From Flavobacteriales bacterium CG18_big_fil_WC_8_21_14_2_50_32_9 (GTDB lineage: Bacteria; Bacteroidota; Bacteroidia; Flavobacteriales_E; Vicingaceae), in the NCBI GenBank assembly GCA_002770955.1, contig PCUH01000200.1, positions 8,981 through 17,831 on the forward strand: a DNA stretch of 8,851 nucleotides. The letters run 5' to 3'. Positions 5,802-8,851 of the stretch are shown here, in pieces (positions within the stretch are counted from its first letter, which is position 1; each line of letters starts with the position of its first letter). The translations under genes and the position numbers were made by a program. The notes beneath the pieces were generated by a model. It worked only from the letters and a program-made list of their open reading frames with translations, was not told the DNA's origin and did no database searches.

Positions 5802-6028
5802 AATTTTAATAAATTGGTACTTTTTAATATTTCTCAACTTCTATACTTCTAATCCCGAAAAAATGAAAATCTCTGATTTTCTCTTTTTTCGAGGACTCTC
5901 GTAAAATTTTCAATTTTACAGAGCCAGCTGAGTTATAAGCCCTATTCTAATTTACTTTAGAAACGGGCTGCAATTTTACATAATAGTTATTGAATACGCA
6001 ATATTTAAATTGAATATTTTTTTATTTG
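5802..6028. other. Gene-free stretch with three consecutive hairpins and a tRNA 5' fragment
   Basis: No ORF is supported here. Hairpin 1 (5856-5891) has CGAAAAAA with TTTTTTCG and GAAAATC with GATTTTC around a TCT loop. Hairpin 2 (5893-5925) has CTCT-c-GTAAAATT with AATTTTAC-AGAG around TTC, plus an outer GG/CC. Hairpin 3 (5939-5968) has GCCC with GGGC and TTCTAA with TTAGAA. The tRNA fragment at 5923-5942 lies between hairpins 2 and 3 and overlaps both. The stretch holds the 5' region of the minus-strand tRNA and leads to the HAD gene on the plus strand. Confidence 0.5.
5923..5942 (-). pseudogene. tRNA 5'-end fragment (copy of the CAT-anticodon tRNA)
   Basis: On the minus strand, GGGCTTATAACTCAGCTGGC matches the first 19 nt of the tRNA at 5801 (GGGCCTATAACTCAGCTGG) with one change. 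Similarity continues weakly into the upstream flank (GCCC-n-ATT-n-TAAT on the plus strand). After AGCTGG the match breaks into a hairpin and no cloverleaf can be completed. It is a remnant, either of a duplicated tRNA or of an integration or recombination event at the tRNA. Confidence 0.6.
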
Positions 6029-6036
6029 TAGTTTTG
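6029..6036 (+). promoter_or_regulatory. Bacteroidota -7 box TAGTTTTG for the HAD-mtnA-aldolase operon
   Basis: This is an exact TAnnTTTG match only 5 bp before the ATG at 6042. Transcription from it would begin at or next to the start codon and give a leaderless or nearly leaderless mRNA. A TTG at 6010-6012 lies 16 bp upstream, somewhat close for a -33 box. No Shine-Dalgarno sequence is present. Confidence 0.4.
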
Positions 6037-6041
6037 TTTTT

Positions 6042-6662
6042 ATGTTAAAAAGAAACATTAGCAACATTATTCTCGATTTAGGTGGGGTGATAATAAATTT
6101 AGATACAAGCCTTACCCAAAAAGCATTTCAAAACCATTTCTCTTCTAATTTTTTAGCGTTAGATCAAAAGATTAAAGCCCTTAATTTGTTAGAAAACTAT
6201 GAGTTAGGACTTGTTTCGTCACCTGAATTTGTTGCTTTTTTTCAACAAGTTGATGCTTCAATTAGTGAAACAAAAGTGAAAGCCTGTTGGAACAGTATGT
6301 TGTTGGATATTCCTAATGAAAGAATTGAGTTAATTCGTAAATTATCAGAAAATTATAACGTGTTTTTGTTGAGTAATACCAACGAAATTCATGCTCAATT
6401 TATCGATGAATATATGCAGCAACATTTTGCTATTGACTCCATTACTTCCCTATTTAAAAAAACATATTTATCCTATCAATTGAAGTTAAGAAAACCAAAT
6501 CAACAAATTTTTCAGTTGATTTTGGATGAAAATAGCCTAAACCCATCAGAAACTCTTTTCATTGACGATACTAAAGAACATATTGAAGCAGCAAAACTAG
6601 CAGGAATTCATACGCATCATCTAATTAATCAAACTTTAACAACATATTTCGATGGAAATTAA
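6042..6662 (+). CDS. HAD family phosphatase (subfamily IA, YihX-like)
   Basis: A complete 206-residue cytoplasmic HAD hydrolase. All four motifs are visible: motif I ILDLGGVI with nucleophile D12; motif II LLSNTNEIH with S111; motif III lysine in RKPNQQIF (K151); and motif IV LFIDDTKEH (D175, D176). An alpha-helical cap occupies about residues 20-95. DLGGV and SNTN are typical of the YihX group of sugar-phosphate phosphatases. MtnC instead has a DIEGT motif I, so this is not the classical enolase-phosphatase. The first ATG starts directly before motif I, as expected. Its last 11 bases overlap the start of mtnA, so it belongs to this operon and may act on a sugar phosphate of the same pathway. 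The substrate is not known. Confidence 0.9.
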   Translation: MLKRNISNIILDLGGVIINLDTSLTQKAFQNHFSSNFLALDQKIKALNLLENYELGLVSSPEFVAFFQQVDASISETKVKACWNSMLLDIPNERIELIRKLSENYNVFLLSNTNEIHAQFIDEYMQQHFAIDSITSLFKKTYLSYQLKLRKPNQQIFQLILDENSLNPSETLFIDDTKEHIEAAKLAGIHTHHLINQTLTTYFDGN

Positions 6663-7782
6663 CGGAAAACACTGCCAAACCATTTGGGTAAATAAAGAAA
6701 CTAATCAATTGATTCAAGTGTTTGATCAACGCTTTTTTCCTCATAAAATCTCCGTTTATGACTGTGCAACTTCCGAATCAATTTTTTTTGCGATAAAAGA
6801 AATGGTGGTGAGAGGAGCTCCATTAATTGGTATTACTGCTGCTTACGGAATGTATTTGGCTTGTTTGGAAGCAAAGAATCAACCGAATCAAAATCAATAT
6901 ATTATTTCCATTGCTGAAAAACTTAAATCTGCTCGTCCAACAGCTGTAAACCTATCATGGGCAGTAAATTATATGTTAAAAGAATTAGACTCAGAAACTG
7001 ACATAAATTTAAAAATTAACAAAGCACTACTGTTAGCGACTCAATTAAAAAATAATGACATTGCAGTTTGCGAAAGCATGGGAAATTTTGGGTTGGAAAT
7101 AATAAAGAAAATTGCTCAAACAAAAACCGTGTCCGCCTCAGGCGTGAATGGAGCAATAGTAAATATTCTCACGCATTGCAATGCAGGCTGGTTGGCAACA
7201 GTTGATTGGGGAACAGCAACCGCTCCAATTTATAAGGCTTTTTTAGCAGGAATTGATGTGCATGTTTGGGTTGATGAAACCCGTCCGAGAAATCAAGGAG
7301 CAAGTCTAACTGCTTTTGAACTTGGGCAACAAGGTGTGAAACATACCTTAATCACCGACAACACCGGAGGACATTTGATGCAGCATGGAATGGTTGATTT
7401 GGTGCTTGTTGGCACCGATAGAACTACTAAAAATGGTGATGTTGCCAATAAAATAGGAACATATCTAAAAGCATTGGCAGCTTACGACAATCAAATTCCG
7501 TTTTATGTAGCAGCACCTTCATCATCTATTGATTTTTCTATTTCAGATGGTGTAAAAAATATTGATATTGAAAAACGTGATGAAAATGAAGTGAAGTATG
7601 TGCAAGGAAAACTAAATAACGAAATTCAGTCCGTATTAATTTGCCCAGAAAAAACGCCTGCACTAAATTATGGGTTTGATGTTACACCAGCTCGATTAAT
7701 TACAGGAATAATAACCGAAAGAGGAATTTGCAATGCTTCGGAAGAAGGATTGAAAACTCTTTTCAAAGAAAAATACGAATAA
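6652..7782 (+). CDS. mtnA: Methylthioribose-1-phosphate isomerase
   Basis: A complete 376-residue MtnA, slightly longer than the usual ~350. It converts the aldose 5-methylthioribose-1-phosphate to 5-methylthioribulose-1-phosphate in salvage of methylthioadenosine; some homologues act on 5-deoxyribose-1-phosphate. Seen: VRGAPLIGITAAYG (53-66); SARPTAVNLSWA; NILTHCNAG with catalytic C176; HVWVDETRPRNQGA; ITDNTGGHLM; LVGTDRTTKNGDVANKIGTY with catalytic D256; FYVAAPSSSID; and the C-terminal FDVTPARLITGIITERG. These separate it from the related eIF2B subunits. T255 stands where most members have Ala (GADR). The ATG at 6652 overlaps the HAD gene by 11 bases, and the next gene follows after one base, so translation is probably coupled. 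Confidence 0.95.
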   Translation: MEINGKHCQTIWVNKETNQLIQVFDQRFFPHKISVYDCATSESIFFAIKEMVVRGAPLIGITAAYGMYLACLEAKNQPNQNQYIISIAEKLKSARPTAVNLSWAVNYMLKELDSETDINLKINKALLLATQLKNNDIAVCESMGNFGLEIIKKIAQTKTVSASGVNGAIVNILTHCNAGWLATVDWGTATAPIYKAFLAGIDVHVWVDETRPRNQGASLTAFELGQQGVKHTLITDNTGGHLMQHGMVDLVLVGTDRTTKNGDVANKIGTYLKALAAYDNQIPFYVAAPSSSIDFSISDGVKNIDIEKRDENEVKYVQGKLNNEIQSVLICPEKTPALNYGFDVTPARLITGIITERGICNASEEGLKTLFKEKYE

Positions 7783-7783
7783 G

Positions 7784-8389
7784 ATGAATCAATTTTTAGA
7801 TGAAGGGTATATTAAATTTGTATGTAATTGGATAAATAAACCCTCGCCAATTCCTGTCCCCGATTCATTGTTGTTTTGGCGAGATAAAATGCACCAATTA
7901 GGTTTAATAGGTTATTATCCTCAACACAAAGTTGGTTATGGAAATATTAGCATTAGAACCAAGCAAGGAATTTTAATTTCAGGAACTCAAACAGGAAATA
8001 GTTATCCTATAAAAGCTACCGATTTTACGCTTGTAACAGCTTATGATATAGATAAAAACAACGTAACTTGCAAAGGACAGATAAAAGCTTCTTCTGAAAC
8101 AATGACACATGCCGCTATTTACGAAGCAGACAAAAGTATAAATGCAGTAATTCATATTCATCACTTGGAATTGTGGAGGAAATTATTGCATAAAGTTCCA
8201 ACTACAAACAAGAACATACCTTATGGAACGCCTGAAATGGCAAAAGAGATTAAGCGATTGGTTATTCATGATTCTTCGTTAAAAACTGAAAAAACAATAG
8301 TTATGGAAGGGCATGTAGAAGGAATTATTGCTTTTGGTAAAAATTTAGAAGAAGCTGGAAACAATTTGCTTCATTGGTTCGTACAGTAA
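7784..8389 (+). CDS. Class II aldolase/adducin-fold enzyme (MtnB-like dehydratase or deoxy-sugar-phosphate aldolase)
   Basis: A complete 201-residue protein with the class II aldolase fold. Seen: phosphate-binding GYGNISIR (51-58) and SGTQTG (66-71); SSET with the likely catalytic base E105; zinc ligands in VIHIHHLE (H124, H126); and GHVEG (H177) as third ligand. It starts one base after the mtnA stop, so it should take the MtnA product. Two roles fit: MtnB, dehydrating methylthioribulose-1-phosphate in full methionine salvage, or an aldolase splitting the ketose-1-phosphate into DHAP and an aldehyde, as in the 5-deoxyribose/methylthioribose disposal routes. The sequence does not look like a textbook MtnB (IHIHHLELW and MEGHVEG are unusual). 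No mtnC, mtnW, mtnX or mtnD follows, which slightly favours the aldolase role. The gene symbol is left blank for this reason. Confidence 0.85.
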   Translation: MNQFLDEGYIKFVCNWINKPSPIPVPDSLLFWRDKMHQLGLIGYYPQHKVGYGNISIRTKQGILISGTQTGNSYPIKATDFTLVTAYDIDKNNVTCKGQIKASSETMTHAAIYEADKSINAVIHIHHLELWRKLLHKVPTTNKNIPYGTPEMAKEIKRLVIHDSSLKTEKTIVMEGHVEGIIAFGKNLEEAGNNLLHWFVQ

Positions 8390-8683
8390 TTTCGAGTATT
8401 GTTTTTCAATAATATTATGAACATTTTAGTACATACAATGTAACGGAATAATTAGTTGCTTTATTCTAGTTATTCAAGAAAATAAAAACAAGTTCAATGT
8501 AAATCATTTATTTTCAACATTTTATGTTTGCTGGTTTTTGATGGATGGGGTACTGTATTTTAATTTTGAAAAAACAAAAAATAGTACTATTTTATTTTGT
8601 TAATAAAGATATTCTTCAACAGTTTGTGGGGAGGCATCTTTTTTTATTTATCTTCGTCAAGAATAACGTAAATTTATGTTTGC
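8390..8683 (+). promoter_or_regulatory. Intergenic stretch with a near-ideal Bacteroidota promoter at 8537-8568
   Basis: TTTG (8537-8540), a 20-bp spacer and TAATTTTG (8561-8568) match the Bacteroidota -33/-7 promoter well. Transcription would start near 8574, leaving about 110 nt before the ATG at 8684. No convincing terminator follows the aldolase gene: TATTG/CAATA near 8398-8412 and the AT-only-rich hairpin 8478-8486/8507-8515 are weak. Nothing else is recognised in the stretch. Confidence 0.55.
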
Positions 8684-8851
8684 ATGTCTCGTCCTGATGT
8701 GAGTTTTTCAGCTGATTTACTTGCTGGATGTTCGCCTATAGTAGTTGATTTTACAGATAATACAAGCATAGGAGTACCAGGAGTGAATACTGTATGGCAT
8801 TGGGATTTTGGGGATGGAGCTTCCTCAACATTAATAACTCCTCCTCACTGT
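8684..8851 (+). CDS. PKD-domain protein, N-terminal part (partial)
   Basis: Fifty-six codons from ATG 8684 to the window edge. The sequence DVSFSADLLAGCSPIVVDFTDNT, then VWHWDFGDGASS, is a clear PKD (polycystic kidney disease-like) repeat with the hallmark WDFGDG. Such repeats are beta-sandwich modules of secreted or surface proteins in Bacteroidota, often exported by type IX secretion and linked to adhesion or gliding. No signal peptide follows the ATG, which is odd for this class. The same frame upstream encodes a hydrophobic stretch (8597-8668, LLIKIFFNSLWGGIFFYLSS) that is cut off by TAA at 8669. Either the start is different, or the N-terminus is disrupted. The size and C-terminus are unknown. 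Confidence 0.65.
   Translation, partial: MSRPDVSFSADLLAGCSPIVVDFTDNTSIGVPGVNTVWHWDFGDGASSTLITPPHC

Noticed and set aside
5728..5942. Integrated genomic island bounded by the tRNA and its fragment as att sites
   Set aside because: Only about 120 bp lie between the tRNA and the fragment and no integrase is present; integrases usually use the 3' end of a tRNA, whereas the 5' end is duplicated here.
7979..8164. Minus-strand open frame of 61 codons
   Set aside because: It is antisense to the class II aldolase. The Cys/Tyr-rich translation looks like a shadow.
8478..8515. Inverted repeat GAAAATAAA / TTTATTTTC as a terminator for the aldolase operon
   Set aside because: It is almost purely A-T with a 20-nt loop, too weak to call in such AT-rich sequence.

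Overview
The window reads as a stretch of AT-rich chromosome from a member of the Bacteroidota, most likely the Flavobacteriia. The evidence is the low GC content, Bacteroidota-type promoter boxes (TAnnTTTG) instead of -35/-10 boxes, no clear Shine-Dalgarno sequences, an IPExxxVDY-family gene directly before pyruvate kinase, tRNA genes without an encoded CCA, and a PKD-domain protein at the right edge. Nothing marks it as plasmid or phage.

Left half (1-5243, all genes on the minus strand). From the left edge: the N-terminal 234 codons of a two-membrane-segment sensor, probably a histidine kinase cut by the window edge; an intergenic stretch with a terminator-like hairpin and a large hairpin-forming repeat (copy 1); then an operon read right to left, IPExxxVDY protein -> pyruvate kinase (pyk) -> M42 metallopeptidase. 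Upstream of that operon lie its promoter box and a second, inverted copy of the repeat (copy 2). Next is a J-domain membrane protein of about 341 residues. Its J-domain is intact and in frame but has no ATG, GTG or TTG start.

Middle (5244-6041). The 5' region of the J-domain gene is followed by a plus-strand promoter box, a 165-bp palindromic element, and tRNA-Arg(CCT) on the plus strand. A strong bidirectional terminator separates it from a converging minus-strand tRNA with a CAT anticodon. About 120 bp beyond that tRNA lies a 20-nt copy of its 5' end, set among three consecutive hairpins.

Right half (6042-8851, plus strand). A tight three-gene operon encodes a HAD-family phosphatase, methylthioribose-1-phosphate isomerase (mtnA) and a class II aldolase/adducin-fold enzyme. 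The overlap is 11 bp and the second gap is 1 bp. Together they look like salvage or disposal of 5-methylthioribose or 5-deoxyribose phosphates left over from S-adenosylmethionine use. The last feature is the start of a PKD-domain gene behind a near-ideal Bacteroidota promoter.

The most interesting signals are outside the genes. The two diverged repeat copies keep the same hairpins through compensating base changes. The palindromic element separates a promoter from a tRNA gene. The J-domain gene appears to need a non-canonical start codon.
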